DNA of 64,000 bases from an uncultured Pseudomonadales bacterium (lineage in GTDB: Bacteria; Pseudomonadota; Gammaproteobacteria; Pseudomonadales; Azotimanducaceae): positions 1,178,001-1,242,000 of the forward strand of contig OY282455.1 in the NCBI GenBank assembly GCA_958296195.1, in the 5' to 3' direction. Shown here in pieces: positions 29,058-38,223 of this stretch (positions are counted from its first letter, which is position 1; each line of letters opens with the position of its first letter). A model generated the notes under the pieces. It did not search any database. It saw nothing but the letters and a program-made list of their open reading frames with translations, and was not told the DNA's origin. A program made the position numbers and the translations under genes.

Positions 29058-29113
29058 GGCTAGCCGGGTGCCGGCTGGGCGCTCGGCCTATTGGCGCTCC
29101 ACAGCTAGCGGAA

Positions 29114-29527
29114 TCAGTTCGTTTCCTCGGACTTCAGCACGTCATAGACCCGCTTCTGGAAGTACCAGCGGCCATCCACTTTGACGTAGTCGTCCTCGTA
29201 GCGGCCCACGATGAAGCGCTTGCCGCCGTCCTTGGCGTGCAGCTCCTCCTGTTGGTACCAAGTGCCGTGGGCCTTGTCCCCAGCCACCACGATGGGGCCG
29301 GCGGAGGCGAAGAAGCCCACGAAGGAGAAGCCGGCCATGGCCTGCTGCCAGATAGGAAAGAAGTTCTCCTTGCCGGTGACGTCCCCGGCGCCGGGCAGGT
29401 GCCAGATGGCGTCGTCACGCCAGTTGGCCTGCCAAGCGTCGCCGTCGAAGCGCATGACGGCATCGTTGTAGGACTCCACCAATTCGCGAATGGCCAGCCT
29501 GTCCTCCAGTGGTCCGCTGCTGATCAT
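29114..29527 (-). CDS. SnoaL-like (NTF2-fold) protein
   Basis: 137 residues; GGGAGGAAAT precedes the ATG. LEDRLAIRELVESYNDAVMRFD, the aromatic DDAIWHLPG and the C-terminal DGRWYFQKRVYDV are typical of SnoaL_4 proteins. It is a paralogue of the protein at 5162 in fold but has little direct identity. Substrate unknown. It stands alone on the minus strand, convergent with the AlkB-like gene. Confidence 0.75.
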   Translation of the reverse strand: MISSGPLEDRLAIRELVESYNDAVMRFDGDAWQANWRDDAIWHLPGAGDVTGKENFFPIWQQAMAGFSFVGFFASAGPIVVAGDKAHGTWYQQEELHAKDGGKRFIVGRYEDDYVKVDGRWYFQKRVYDVLKSEETN

Positions 29528-29704
29528 GTCGATTTCCTCCCTGTTTTCATGACCGCGGGTTAATCAACCATTGCCTCCGCACCCCTCCACCATTGCCTCG
29601 ATAAAGGCGCTGCTCAGCGTGGCCTAGGCATATAAGCATTTTGCGCGGGCAATGGCAAAGGGGCGGCTGGAAGGCAACGCCGCTTGCGCGTTTTGGCAAG
29701 GGCT

Positions 29705-30589
29705 TCATGGTGCGGTCTCCCCGTTCCATTGGCCGCCCCTAGCGAACAGCAGGCCGAAGCGGGCGAAGCGGCGAGGCGTTGCGTCCAGGCAGCAGTAGAT
29801 GAGAATCTGCTCGGCGGAATCCGACCACCACTCGCCGGTGAAGCCGATCACCGCGCCGATCCTGGACTCCAAGTAGGCTTGGGCATTCATGCCCGTGGCC
29901 CCGCGCACCACCTCCCCGGCGAGCATCACATCGGCATTGGAGTAGTCGTAGAGTTTTTGACCCGGGTCGCCTCGCAATTGCCGGTCGATGGATATTTGCA
30001 GTTGGTCCGCGGCGTTGTACAACGCCACGGCGTCAACTAGCCCCAAGGCGGTGCGCAAGGTCAGCAGATGCCGCAGGCTAATGGCGGCCTTGGGCGAACC
30101 CCGCTAGGCCGGGATGAAGTCCGCCATTGGCTGGTCCAAGGATTGGATCAGTCCGTCGTCCAAGGCGGCGCCGACCAAGGCGCTAGTGAAGCTCTTGGCT
30201 GCGGACCAGCTAGTGGCGAGGTCCTCCCGGTGGCGGTCTGCGGCGTAGCGCTCGGCGACGATGCGCCCATTGCGCACGATGAGCACGGTGCCGGTGTCCT
30301 GCCCGTCGCGGAAGGCGTAGTCCATGGCCGCCTTGATGTCGTCCGAGCACAATCCTTGTGATTCCGGGCTGGCGCTGGCCCATTCCAGACCGGGCCAAAC
30401 ACCGTCAAAAGGGCCACCGGCGACGCTGACCGAACAGTTGCCGGCGTTGGTTTCAGTACCGTCCCCACCAGTTCCGCTGGAGGTGGGTGGCGAGGGTGCC
30501 GGAGGTGGGGCAGGGGTGGTGGAGGACGAACCGCCTCCGCAAGCCGAGAGGATGGCTGTCAATGCGGCAAGGACAAGTACCCGCAACAT
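29705..30589 (-). pseudogene. Serine hydrolase (class C beta-lactamase-like) lipoprotein, broken by an in-frame TAG
   Basis: The N-terminal half has a lipoprotein signal (AILSAC), a Ser/Pro-rich linker and the SxxK catalytic motif (SWSAAKSF). At 30104-30106 a TAG interrupts the frame, after which the same frame continues with SLRHLLTL, the Y-x-N motif (YDYSNAD) and GLLFARGGQWNG. No frame change is needed to join the halves. The C-terminal ~100 residues usual in the family, with the H/K-T-G strand, are missing. It therefore looks like a gene decaying by nonsense mutation and 3' loss. Translation of only the first 161 residues would give a secreted stub. Confidence 0.75.
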
Positions 30590-30856
30590 TCTTCAGCCGA
30601 AAAAGCGCAGCTTAGCTAGCAACCACGAGTGCGGTTCAAATGTCATTGGTGTGGATTTGGTTGGGCCGCGGCGAATCAACATCGTCTGCTTTCGCGCCTA
30701 GGCCGGCCCGTACATCGCGAATGCCTGCGCTTGACCATTGGCTGCACCGGCGGCTTACAAGCCTAGGGCGATGATCTCGTTGGTTGCCACGGCAGGGCCG
30801 AAACTCAGATATCGCAGCCTTGCCGTGAAGCTGCTCTGATTTCATGATCGCATTCT

Positions 30857-31741
30857 TCACCGTTGCTCTTTAGAGGGAGCTTGCAACCACTTGACATTCA
30901 ACTTGCTCGCTTCGGCTTTTAGGGCTTTGTCGATATCTGATTCTGTAACTAGCCATGATTCGACAGGACGGTGCCGTCCACGTCCAATAGGCATAGCATC
31001 TAGGACGGCCCGATACTTGACGCATTGATAGATTCCCCGGCGAATATCCTCTGGGTTGGAATCTATGGATTTGACCTCTATCGCCAAAATCTCCTTTTTG
31101 GAAAAGTACGCAACATCAACTCGATCCCCGGACAGAAGCGAGTATTCTGTCTCCGCCCTGACCCCTCGAAACCGGGGATTGATCTCTTGGGGGTTTTGTT
31201 TCACCCAAAGTCGGAGAGCCTTGTGGTTCTCACCCTCGCCCTTGCGATCGTAACGCAGGCCGTCCTTCTCTACTGCAGGAACCTGAGTGGTTTTAGGAAG
31301 GCAGCTTCCATAGATACGCTGATAAAGGGCGTCCCAGTCAGGGTAGGCATACACCTCTCTGGCCGCTATATCCACGATTCCTTTCCACCCCTCAGGGTCT
31401 TTCTCGGACGGACGACTTTTCTTAAGCCACTTTTCGCCGGGATATCGAGCCGCCAGATATCCAGCAACACCCTTTCCTGGCAACTGGCTATCTTGTCTAA
31501 CAAGAAGGACGTTGAGCAACGGCGCAGACTGCTCTTTTTCAAGGATGTTGTCCATAGCGGTACCGGCAACCATACCCATTCGAGTTGGAAAGATTTTGTC
31601 AAATCCACAGTCTTGCTCTAACCGATTCGCTGCTATTCCATAGGTAATCAAATCGCCTGCTTTGGCGGCGGAAATCAGCCAAGCAGTTAAAGGCGCCGTG
31701 GCTTTGTAGCTTTGAAGGTTGTCGTTAGTTGCTTTAATCAT
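30857..31741 (-). CDS. PD-(D/E)XK nuclease-like protein of unknown function
   Basis: 294 residues. The ATG at 31741 has GGAG eight bases upstream; the longer frame to 31780 lacks such a site. The N-terminal half (TAPLTAWLISAAKAGDLITYGIAA...) is not recognised. The C-terminal part has GDRVDVAYFSKKEILAIEVKS, with Asp and the E-x-K of a PD-(D/E)XK nuclease core, then RRGIYQCVKYRAVLDA, a helix often seen after this motif in restriction-type proteins. Base composition is clearly more AT-rich than the flanks, pointing to acquisition by transfer. It lies beside hipBA. A defence or repair role is inference. Confidence 0.6.
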   Translation of the reverse strand: MIKATNDNLQSYKATAPLTAWLISAAKAGDLITYGIAANRLEQDCGFDKIFPTRMGMVAGTAMDNILEKEQSAPLLNVLLVRQDSQLPGKGVAGYLAARYPGEKWLKKSRPSEKDPEGWKGIVDIAAREVYAYPDWDALYQRIYGSCLPKTTQVPAVEKDGLRYDRKGEGENHKALRLWVKQNPQEINPRFRGVRAETEYSLLSGDRVDVAYFSKKEILAIEVKSIDSNPEDIRRGIYQCVKYRAVLDAMPIGRGRHRPVESWLVTESDIDKALKAEASKLNVKWLQAPSKEQR

Positions 31742-31825
31742 GATAGAGCTCCGAATTGCCCTCTCCGAAGAGTTTGGCATTGCTGGTCAGTGTGATATTG
31801 ATTTTGGCGCCGTCATCAGGAATGA

Positions 31826-33106
31826 TCAAGCTACTAGCAATCCCCTATTTATCCCATATGCGCCATTCAATTGCCCGCCCACCAGCTTGCGGGTTTCGGC
31901 GCGGACGCCTAGGTCGGCGGCGGCTTGGGGCCACTTGGCGATGGCGTCAACGATGCGGGTCATTGCCTCCCTTGCCCGCGGCCAACTGGGGAAGTTGGCT
32001 TGGTCGGCCAGCCGTTGCATGGCGGCCAAGGGTGGATTGGCGCCGTGGCCGGCGAAGGCGGTGCTGTGTTCTCCGTGGGGGCTGGGGCTGAAGGTTACGT
32101 CATAGAAGGGCGCTGGGCGCCAATGGCCGTCGTCGGTTTGCAGGAACGCCCAGTTCTTGGTGTGGTCGTCCTGATTCAGGGCGAATAGATTGAACACTGC
32201 TCGCAAGAACTGCGCTTGGCCGGCTTCCGGGCTGCGGCATAGGGTCTGGCTGGCCTTGATGAGGTCCTCGTAGTCCATGGAAGGCGCTCGAAAGTCCGCA
32301 TCCAGCAATCCGCACAGACTGTGCAGATGGTAGCGGCCCCCCGCCGCCGAGCAGTCGAATCGCTTGACGGCCAGCCAAGCGATGGCGGCGGCGGAACTCG
32401 GAGCGGGGATTAGGCGCCAAGTTGGCGTCTCAATCCCTGCCGCTTGCGCCATGGTAAGGTAGGCGGCTTCGCAAAGCCCCTCCTCGTGACCGAGCGGCAG
32501 CGACGCTGAAGTAAACTTCACCAGCCAAGGCTCCAAGCCGGGAGCGGGGAGAACACCGCCGCCTGGTCCGTCCGCCGGCAAATAAACCTGGGCCTTGGGT
32601 CTAGCGCCGCCGGAACGCCCTGCGTCGGCGAGGGCGGGCGGCACTTCCGCATTGTCGCTGTCGAACAGCGCCCGCGCCTGCTCACCCAAAACAGCAAGTT
32701 CGACATCGCTTCCGGGTTTGGCCGCATAACTGGATATTGGTGCGTACTCCAACGCTCCCATGCCGCGGCTGCCGATGTAGGCTAAGCGGTCCATAGCGGT
32801 GACCTGGTGGGCTAGGATGCCGTGCTGACGGAAAATCCGGTCCATCAGCAGCATTCCCCAACCGTCGGGCAAGGAGTCCGCAAACACCCCGTGGAGGCCG
32901 TTGTGGGGATTGCTTGGCGCTTGTTGGAGTGCATTGTTGAAGGGCAGCTGGAACGGCGAAAGGCTGGGATGGCGTTGCAGATAGTCAGCGTCGTACTGAA
33001 AGAACACAGCCCGCTTGTTTTGGGCCAGTTCGCCCACTCGGACCCGGTGCCCGGCGGACAGGCGGCGAGAGACCTCAAGCCGTTTGACGGGCTCAAACTC
33101 CTTCAT
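31826..33106 (-). CDS. hipA: HipA-type serine/threonine kinase toxin
   Basis: 426 residues. The HipA N-terminal subdomain includes FADSLPDGWG, followed by the glycine-rich loop GGARPKAQ and WLVKF (ATP-lysine region). The catalytic loop is FNLFALNQDDHTKN and the metal site PFYDVTFSP. HipA kinases inactivate glutamyl-tRNA synthetase or related targets and cause dormancy until neutralised. Start codon overlaps the hipB stop (ATGA), so the antitoxin is made first, as in other hipBA modules. Confidence 0.88.
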   Translation of the reverse strand: MKEFEPVKRLEVSRRLSAGHRVRVGELAQNKRAVFFQYDADYLQRHPSLSPFQLPFNNALQQAPSNPHNGLHGVFADSLPDGWGMLLMDRIFRQHGILAHQVTAMDRLAYIGSRGMGALEYAPISSYAAKPGSDVELAVLGEQARALFDSDNAEVPPALADAGRSGGARPKAQVYLPADGPGGGVLPAPGLEPWLVKFTSASLPLGHEEGLCEAAYLTMAQAAGIETPTWRLIPAPSSAAAIAWLAVKRFDCSAAGGRYHLHSLCGLLDADFRAPSMDYEDLIKASQTLCRSPEAGQAQFLRAVFNLFALNQDDHTKNWAFLQTDDGHWRPAPFYDVTFSPSPHGEHSTAFAGHGANPPLAAMQRLADQANFPSWPRAREAMTRIVDAIAKWPQAAADLGVRAETRKLVGGQLNGAYGINRGLLVA

Positions 33107-33393
33107 TGGCCCAGCACTTCCTCAATGGTGCGCGGTGCCGGTTTTGGGGCCTTACTTAATGCCGCCAAGCGCTCCAGTTCATCAACGCAGTGCCACAGCA
33201 AGATGAACTGGCGCAAGGAAATTTGCCCGGTGCTCTCAAAGCGCTTGATGGTGGGGGCCGTCACGGTGCTGGTCTTCGCCAATGCCGCTCGGGAGAGCCT
33301 TAGCGCCTTGCGTTGCCGCTTGACCGCTGCCGCCAACCGCTGCTGCACATCCGAGGGGGTGACCAATGATAGGCGTTTCAAGGTGTTTCCCAT
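33103..33393 (-). CDS. hipB: HipB-type XRE-family antitoxin
   Basis: 96 residues from the ATG at 33393; a GTG at 33435 would add 14 residues. The helix-turn-helix spans RLAAAVKRQRKALRLSRAAL and TVTAPTIKRFE. The C-terminal tail (KAPKPAPRTIEEVLGQ) may contact HipA. It is four bases into hipA, so the pair forms one operon, with a TATAAT-like -10 just upstream and palindromes that could serve autorepression. No clear ribosome site precedes 33393, so translation from a very short leader is possible. Confidence 0.85.
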   Translation of the reverse strand: MGNTLKRLSLVTPSDVQQRLAAAVKRQRKALRLSRAALAKTSTVTAPTIKRFESTGQISLRQFILLWHCVDELERLAALSKAPKPAPRTIEEVLGQ

Positions 33394-33409
33394 GCTGGAA
33401 TTGGACAAT

Positions 33410-33470
33410 ATTATATCTTTAGTTAAAAGAAACACGCAGTAATGGATATTATGTTATCCATCATCAAAAT
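33410..33470 (-). promoter_or_regulatory. hipBA promoter region with inverted repeats
   Basis: On the minus strand TATAAT occupies 33415-33410; no good -35 is seen. Upstream, ATGGATA (33442-33448) and TATCCAT (33455-33461) form a perfect inverted repeat with a 6-base spacer. GGATA/TATCC half-sites also make up E. coli HipB operators, but there in the opposite order. A CATCA-AAA-TGATG repeat follows immediately. Confidence 0.45.
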
Positions 33471-33552
33471 GATGGCTAGGAAGCCCTAAAACCGCGAATG
33501 ACCCCTTCCCAACGCCACGAAAGAGCGGCCCCACGCTCGGCTTTCGGAGAAT

Positions 33553-36500
33553 TCAGCCCCCTAGGCGCAATGGCTGGCGCAGGGGGATGCGCAAGCGGCG
33601 CAGGTCGCTGGCCAAGGAATGGAGAACCGGCACCAGAAACAGGGACATCAGGGTGGAGACCGCCAGCCCCCAGCCGATGGCCAGGGAGATGATGCTGACG
33701 ATGGGGTCGTAGCCGCCGACGCCGTAGGCGGTGGGCAGCACCCCGCCCAAGGTGGTGAGATTGGTGACTAGGATCGGACGCAGCCGCTCCACGACGGCGT
33801 CGATGACCAGTTCTTGGGCGGCCTGCTCATCTTGGGCGGCCCCGTCCCGCAGGCGCCGATGAATGGAGTCCACCATCACGATGCTGGCGTTCACCACCAC
33901 GCCGGCCAAGCCCACCGTACCCATCATGGCGAACAGGCTCAAAGGCTTGCCGTGCAGGAGGAAGACCACAAAGACACCGGCGATGGCGAAGGGGATCACG
34001 AGCATGATGAACACCGCCTCCAGCAAGGAGCCCAGCATCAGCCAGATCACCACGCAGATTCCCAAGATGGCCAACAGCCCAGCTACGGCGACGCCGCTGG
34101 TGGCTTCCTGGGTGTCCGTCGCCTCGCCGCCGTTGAAGACGTACAGGCCGGGCATGTCCTTGAAGCGCGGGAAGAGCTCCTGTTCGATTTGGTTGGCGAA
34201 ATTCATCGCCGTCAAACCGCTGTCCTGGGTGAAGCTGGCGCGTACGGTGGCGGAACGGAAGCCGTCCCGATGATGGATGCGGCTGACCGTCGGCACCTCC
34301 ACCGGCTCGACCACATCGCGCAGGCGGGCCAGAGTGCCGGCTTGGGTGCGCACCGGGGTCTCCAACAAGGCGTCCAGGTTCAGGCGCGCCGCCGGGTCGA
34401 ACTGCACACGCAGTTCCGTGGTGTCGTCGAGATCCCGATGTTCGCTCGCTTCAATGCCGTGAAAGGCCGCCGCCAAGGTGGTGCCCACCGCTTGGGCGGT
34501 CAAGCCTAGGCGGGCCAAGCTCTCGTAGTTCAGGTTCAACTCCAGCTGGGGCGTTCCCGGCCTTTCGTCAATGTCAATTTCGACCACGCCGGGCGTGTTG
34601 CGCAGGTAGTTTTCGATTTCGACTGCGGCGCTGCGTCGCACGGCGTCGTCATTGGACAGCACATGGATCGTCACGGGCTGGTCGGTGGGGGGGCCGAAGT
34701 ATTGGGACGCGTAGATCAGCTGAACGCCCTCGGGGACGCGCAAGGCCGCCGGCAGGCGCTCAATCCATTCGGCGTTGCTGTAGCGGCGCCCAAAGCGCTT
34801 GAACTGGACAATGACCAGGGCTTCGTTGTCGGCGTCGCCAAGGAGCTTGTCCAAGGCGGCGACGTTTTGATGCCCAATGCGGGCGGTGACGGCTTCCAAC
34901 TCATCGGCGGTTATGGCCATCACTTGACGTTCGATGTCCGCCGTGATGGCTTCGGTTTGCTCAAAGGCGGTTCCCAGCGGCGTGGTCACCTTGATGAACA
35001 GGCGGTCGGCGTCGTCTTGGGGAAACAGCACGAAAGGCACCAAGGGCCGGATGAAACCCATAATCAGCGCGAAGCTGACCAAGGCGACCGTCAACGTCAG
35101 GGCGCGATGGCCCAGCACCCATTCGAGTGATCGCCGATATTTGGCTTCCAAGCTGCGCATGAACGGCCTTGGCGTGAGTTTGATGCCGGAGCGAATCGTC
35201 GCCATGTGCGCCGGCAGAATCAGGAAGGACTCCACCAGCGAGAACACCAGCACGATGACCACGACGGCGGGGATTTGCCAAACGATCTTGCCGGTGTTGC
35301 CGCCCAAGGCGACCAAAGGCGCAAACGCCAGAATGGTGGTTAGGGCGGCGGCGGTCACGGCCGGCGCCATCTCTTCGGCGCCGGCCAAGGCGGCCTCCGT
35401 CGGCGTCAGCCCCCCAGCATGCTTGACCACGATGCGTTCGGAAACCACCACGGCGTCATCGACCACCATGCCCAGCACGATGATGAACCCGGTCAAGGCC
35501 ACTAGGTTGAGGGTCATGCCCAGTGGGCTCAGCAGCATGAGGGCGCCGGTGAACACGATGGGAATGCCGACCAGTATCCAGAGCGCCGCCCTAGGCCGCA
35601 CAAACAGGAACAATACGCCGGCAACCAGCACCGCGCCGATGAACCCGTTGGTGGCGATGAGGCTGAGGCGATTGTCGATCAGGACGGATTCGTCGTTGGT
35701 CAGAATCACCTCCACAGCATTGTCCAAGGTCATGTCGGCGATGGCCCGCCGAACTTGGCGCACGGCGTCGATGATGTCGGCGGTCTCGCGCTTTTGCACC
35801 AGCAGGGTGACGCCGCGCCGGCCGTTGGCGTGGGCGATGAGGCCGGTGTCTTCGCGGCCCTTTTCGATGCGGGCGATGTCGCGGATGCGGATGGGGCCGC
35901 TGTCCGGGTCGAAGCGCAGGATGGCGTCGCCAACCTCCTCCGGTTTTTGGAAGCGGCTCCACATGACCACTTGGCGTCGTTCGGCGGCGCTTTCCAGCAG
36001 GCCGCCGGTGCTGGAGACGTTGCGGCTGCGCACCGTTTCGACCACGTCCGTCATGGCGATGCCGTGCTCGCGGGCGCGGGCGGGGTCCACCAGCACCCGC
36101 ACCTCCGGGTCCGCTAGGCCGACCCGCGTCACGCCGGCGATCAAGTCCAAGCGTTCCAAGCGCTCCTCCAGTGCCTCGGCGGTTGCGGTCAGGGGGGCTT
36201 GCGGCCCGGCCAGCACGATTTCGATCACTGGGATGCGGCCGGGAATCAATCGTTTGAGCACCGGCTCGTCCTCCATGTCCGCCGGAAAGTCGGTGATGGC
36301 CTCTATCGCCGAGCGCAGGTCGATTTCCGCAGCGTCAATTTGGGCGGGGGTGTAGTCGCTGTGCAGTTCGATGGAGGTGAACGACGTGTTGTCGGAGATG
36401 ATGGTGCTGTATTCTTGGATTCCCTCCACGTCGTCAAGGGCCTCTTCAATGGGAATTGTCAGCTTGGCCTCGACATCCTGGGCCGAGGCGCCCGGCAGCA

Positions 36501-36660
36501 CGGCGGTCAACCAGAAAAAGGGCACTTCCACGTTGGGAATGAACTCTCGGGGCAGGTTCACCGCGGACAGGCAACCGAGCACCACCATGCCGCCGGCGAT
36601 GACATTGACGAGGAGGTGACGGCTGATGAAGAAGCGCAGCAGACCCCTCAAGGCCGTCAA
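33553..36660 (-). CDS. RND efflux transporter, inner-membrane pump (HAE family)
   Basis: 1035 residues, normal for the family. NLPREFIPNVEVPFFW after helix 1, two large periplasmic loops and the helix-4 proton-relay GMVVDDAVVV (paired Asp) are present. Helix 10 reads GVVVNASIVMVDS. The start overlaps the stop of the adaptor gene (ATGA). It would pair with the adaptor at 36657 and an outer-membrane factor that is not in this window. The gene chain upstream contains lasso-peptide-type B2 and nucleotidyltransferase genes, so export of a peptide product is worth considering; otherwise drugs, detergents or bile-type compounds are the usual cargo. Confidence 0.93.
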   Translation of the reverse strand: MTALRGLLRFFISRHLLVNVIAGGMVVLGCLSAVNLPREFIPNVEVPFFWLTAVLPGASAQDVEAKLTIPIEEALDDVEGIQEYSTIISDNTSFTSIELHSDYTPAQIDAAEIDLRSAIEAITDFPADMEDEPVLKRLIPGRIPVIEIVLAGPQAPLTATAEALEERLERLDLIAGVTRVGLADPEVRVLVDPARAREHGIAMTDVVETVRSRNVSSTGGLLESAAERRQVVMWSRFQKPEEVGDAILRFDPDSGPIRIRDIARIEKGREDTGLIAHANGRRGVTLLVQKRETADIIDAVRQVRRAIADMTLDNAVEVILTNDESVLIDNRLSLIATNGFIGAVLVAGVLFLFVRPRAALWILVGIPIVFTGALMLLSPLGMTLNLVALTGFIIVLGMVVDDAVVVSERIVVKHAGGLTPTEAALAGAEEMAPAVTAAALTTILAFAPLVALGGNTGKIVWQIPAVVVIVLVFSLVESFLILPAHMATIRSGIKLTPRPFMRSLEAKYRRSLEWVLGHRALTLTVALVSFALIMGFIRPLVPFVLFPQDDADRLFIKVTTPLGTAFEQTEAITADIERQVMAITADELEAVTARIGHQNVAALDKLLGDADNEALVIVQFKRFGRRYSNAEWIERLPAALRVPEGVQLIYASQYFGPPTDQPVTIHVLSNDDAVRRSAAVEIENYLRNTPGVVEIDIDERPGTPQLELNLNYESLARLGLTAQAVGTTLAAAFHGIEASEHRDLDDTTELRVQFDPAARLNLDALLETPVRTQAGTLARLRDVVEPVEVPTVSRIHHRDGFRSATVRASFTQDSGLTAMNFANQIEQELFPRFKDMPGLYVFNGGEATDTQEATSGVAVAGLLAILGICVVIWLMLGSLLEAVFIMLVIPFAIAGVFVVFLLHGKPLSLFAMMGTVGLAGVVVNASIVMVDSIHRRLRDGAAQDEQAAQELVIDAVVERLRPILVTNLTTLGGVLPTAYGVGGYDPIVSIISLAIGWGLAVSTLMSLFLVPVLHSLASDLRRLRIPLRQPLRLGG

Positions 36661-37775
36661 CCCTCTTCCATGACGGCGACCGGAGCGCCGTCGCGCAAGG
36701 CGAACTGGCCGTCAATGACCACGAGTTCGTTTTCCGACAAACCCTCAAGCACCTCGATCAAGGCGCCGCTGGTGCGCCCCGTGCGCACGGGCTTGAGGCG
36801 CGCCCTGCCGTCCTCCACAACAAAGACGTGCAAGGCGCCTTTGCGGCGGAACACGGCGCCGCTTGGCGCCGCCGGCCGACTTGGCCCGACGACGTAGGGC
36901 AGATGCACCGTGGCCAGCATGCCCTCGCGCAGGGAGGCTTGGCCGCTGTCCAGCCAGATTTCCACGGCGTAGGTGCCGGTGGCGGGGTCGCTGATGCGGC
37001 CGACACTGTTGACTTCGCCGAGCAACCGGCGCCCGCCCAAGGCGTCCAAAGCCACCTCCGCAACGCCGCTTTCAGCGAGCTGTTCGGCTTCCGAGGCGAT
37101 GACGCCGGTGCGCACCCGAACTCGGGAGAAATCCGCTACCGTGGCCACCGGAACGCCGACCTTGAGATAGTCACCCACCTGCACGTGCACGAACTCGGCG
37201 GTGCCGTTGAAGGGCGCCCGCACCGATGTGTCCGCCAGCGCTCGTCGTGCGGTGGCCAATTGCGCCTTGGCGGACGCCACTTCCGAGTGCGCCCGCCGGG
37301 CTGCGAAGTTCAATGCGTCCAGTCGGTCGGGGCTGATGAACTTGCGCTCGAACAGGTCGCGGCCGCGGTTCAGTTCGCTCTCCGCCTGCTCGGCGGCCGT
37401 CTCGCGGGTGCGCAGGATCGCCGCCGCTTGGTTCCGGGCGAAACGGGCGCGTTCGGCATCCAACACCACCAACACTTGGTTGGCTTCGACCTGCTGCCCA
37501 GGCTCCACCGCCCGTTCGACGACGCGCCCGGCCGTTTCCGCCGCCACGACAGCCTTGCGGAAGGCGGCCACAACGCCCGACGCCGTTGCTTGGCGCCCAA
37601 GTTCGGCTGGCCGCACGGGAGCAACCCGCACTTGCACCGGCGCGGTTGGCGGGTTGGCGGCGCTTGAGCGCCCTAAGGGTTGAGTGGGTTCGTCGTCGCC
37701 ACCGCAGCCGCCCAACGCCAGCACGGCCGCAAACGTCGTCTGTGCGAACAACAAGCGCCTAGGAAGCGCTTGCAT
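36657..37775 (-). CDS. RND periplasmic adaptor (membrane fusion protein), lipoprotein
   Basis: 372 residues. A lipobox (VLALGGC) follows a short hydrophobic stretch, so the adaptor is lipid-anchored. The lipoyl half-motifs (GRVVERAVEPGQQVEANQVLVVLD and VRAPFNGTAEF...VGDYLKVG) flank a coiled coil rich in Ala, Arg and Glu (residues ~100-170). Its start overlaps the 3' end of the B2 gene by 17 bases and its stop overlaps the pump start, so all three are translated from one transcript. Confidence 0.9.
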   Translation of the reverse strand: MQALPRRLLFAQTTFAAVLALGGCGGDDEPTQPLGRSSAANPPTAPVQVRVAPVRPAELGRQATASGVVAAFRKAVVAAETAGRVVERAVEPGQQVEANQVLVVLDAERARFARNQAAAILRTRETAAEQAESELNRGRDLFERKFISPDRLDALNFAARRAHSEVASAKAQLATARRALADTSVRAPFNGTAEFVHVQVGDYLKVGVPVATVADFSRVRVRTGVIASEAEQLAESGVAEVALDALGGRRLLGEVNSVGRISDPATGTYAVEIWLDSGQASLREGMLATVHLPYVVGPSRPAAPSGAVFRRKGALHVFVVEDGRARLKPVRTGRTSGALIEVLEGLSENELVVIDGQFALRDGAPVAVMEEG

Positions 37776-38223
37776 CGAGACCTATTTCGTCAAACGGGGG
37801 CAGCGCCGCATAAGTTTCCACTTCTTGCCCGCCGAGTATGCATTTGCCGCCGACACTCAGCCAAGCGTGAAATTCCAAGCCGACTGTGGCGGTTTCGCTG
37901 GGCTCCCGCCTAGCGCCAAAGGAGAGGCGACTCGGTATGCGCCGCCGACGGAGCATCCACTGCGCTGCCATGGCTTGCGGCAGGCAGACGGCCCTAAATG
38001 GCACCCATGCGGCCACCCGGCGGATGATCCGTGCAACCTTCCACGCCACGAATGGGGGACGCGCCAGGGAAGATGCCTCCTCAGCCGTGGTCAACCGGCG
38101 CCGCCAGTGGCGCAGGGGCACATACAGCACCAAGAGGCGGGCGATCAACAACAGCAGCGCCGCCTCCAGCGCCATTGCTTTGGATGTGGCCGGCGCTCGC
38201 AGGAAAGACCATAGGGACTTCAT
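37759..38223 (-). CDS. Lasso peptide B2-type transglutaminase-like leader peptidase
   Basis: 154 residues. The start at 38223 overlaps the previous stop (ATGA). A hydrophobic N-terminal helix (ALEAALLLLIARLLVLYVPL) is followed by the cysteine-protease core: nucleophile Cys in RAVCLPQAMAAQWMLRRR and His in LEFHAWLSVGG, then LGGQEVETYAAL. This is the B2 (McjB C-terminal-like) domain that removes the leader of lasso precursors. The RRE/B1 partner is not found in the window. It lies between a nucleotidyltransferase gene and an RND adaptor on the minus strand, 6.6 kb from the candidate precursor. Confidence 0.8.
   Translation of the reverse strand: MKSLWSFLRAPATSKAMALEAALLLLIARLLVLYVPLRHWRRRLTTAEEASSLARPPFVAWKVARIIRRVAAWVPFRAVCLPQAMAAQWMLRRRRIPSRLSFGARREPSETATVGLEFHAWLSVGGKCILGGQEVETYAALPPFDEIGLDASAS

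Noticed and set aside
30636-30860. Possible 74-codon gene starting with GTG and overlapping the nuclease stop
   Set aside because: Despite the GTGA overlap there is no ribosome site evidence or protein-like pattern; it looks like chance.
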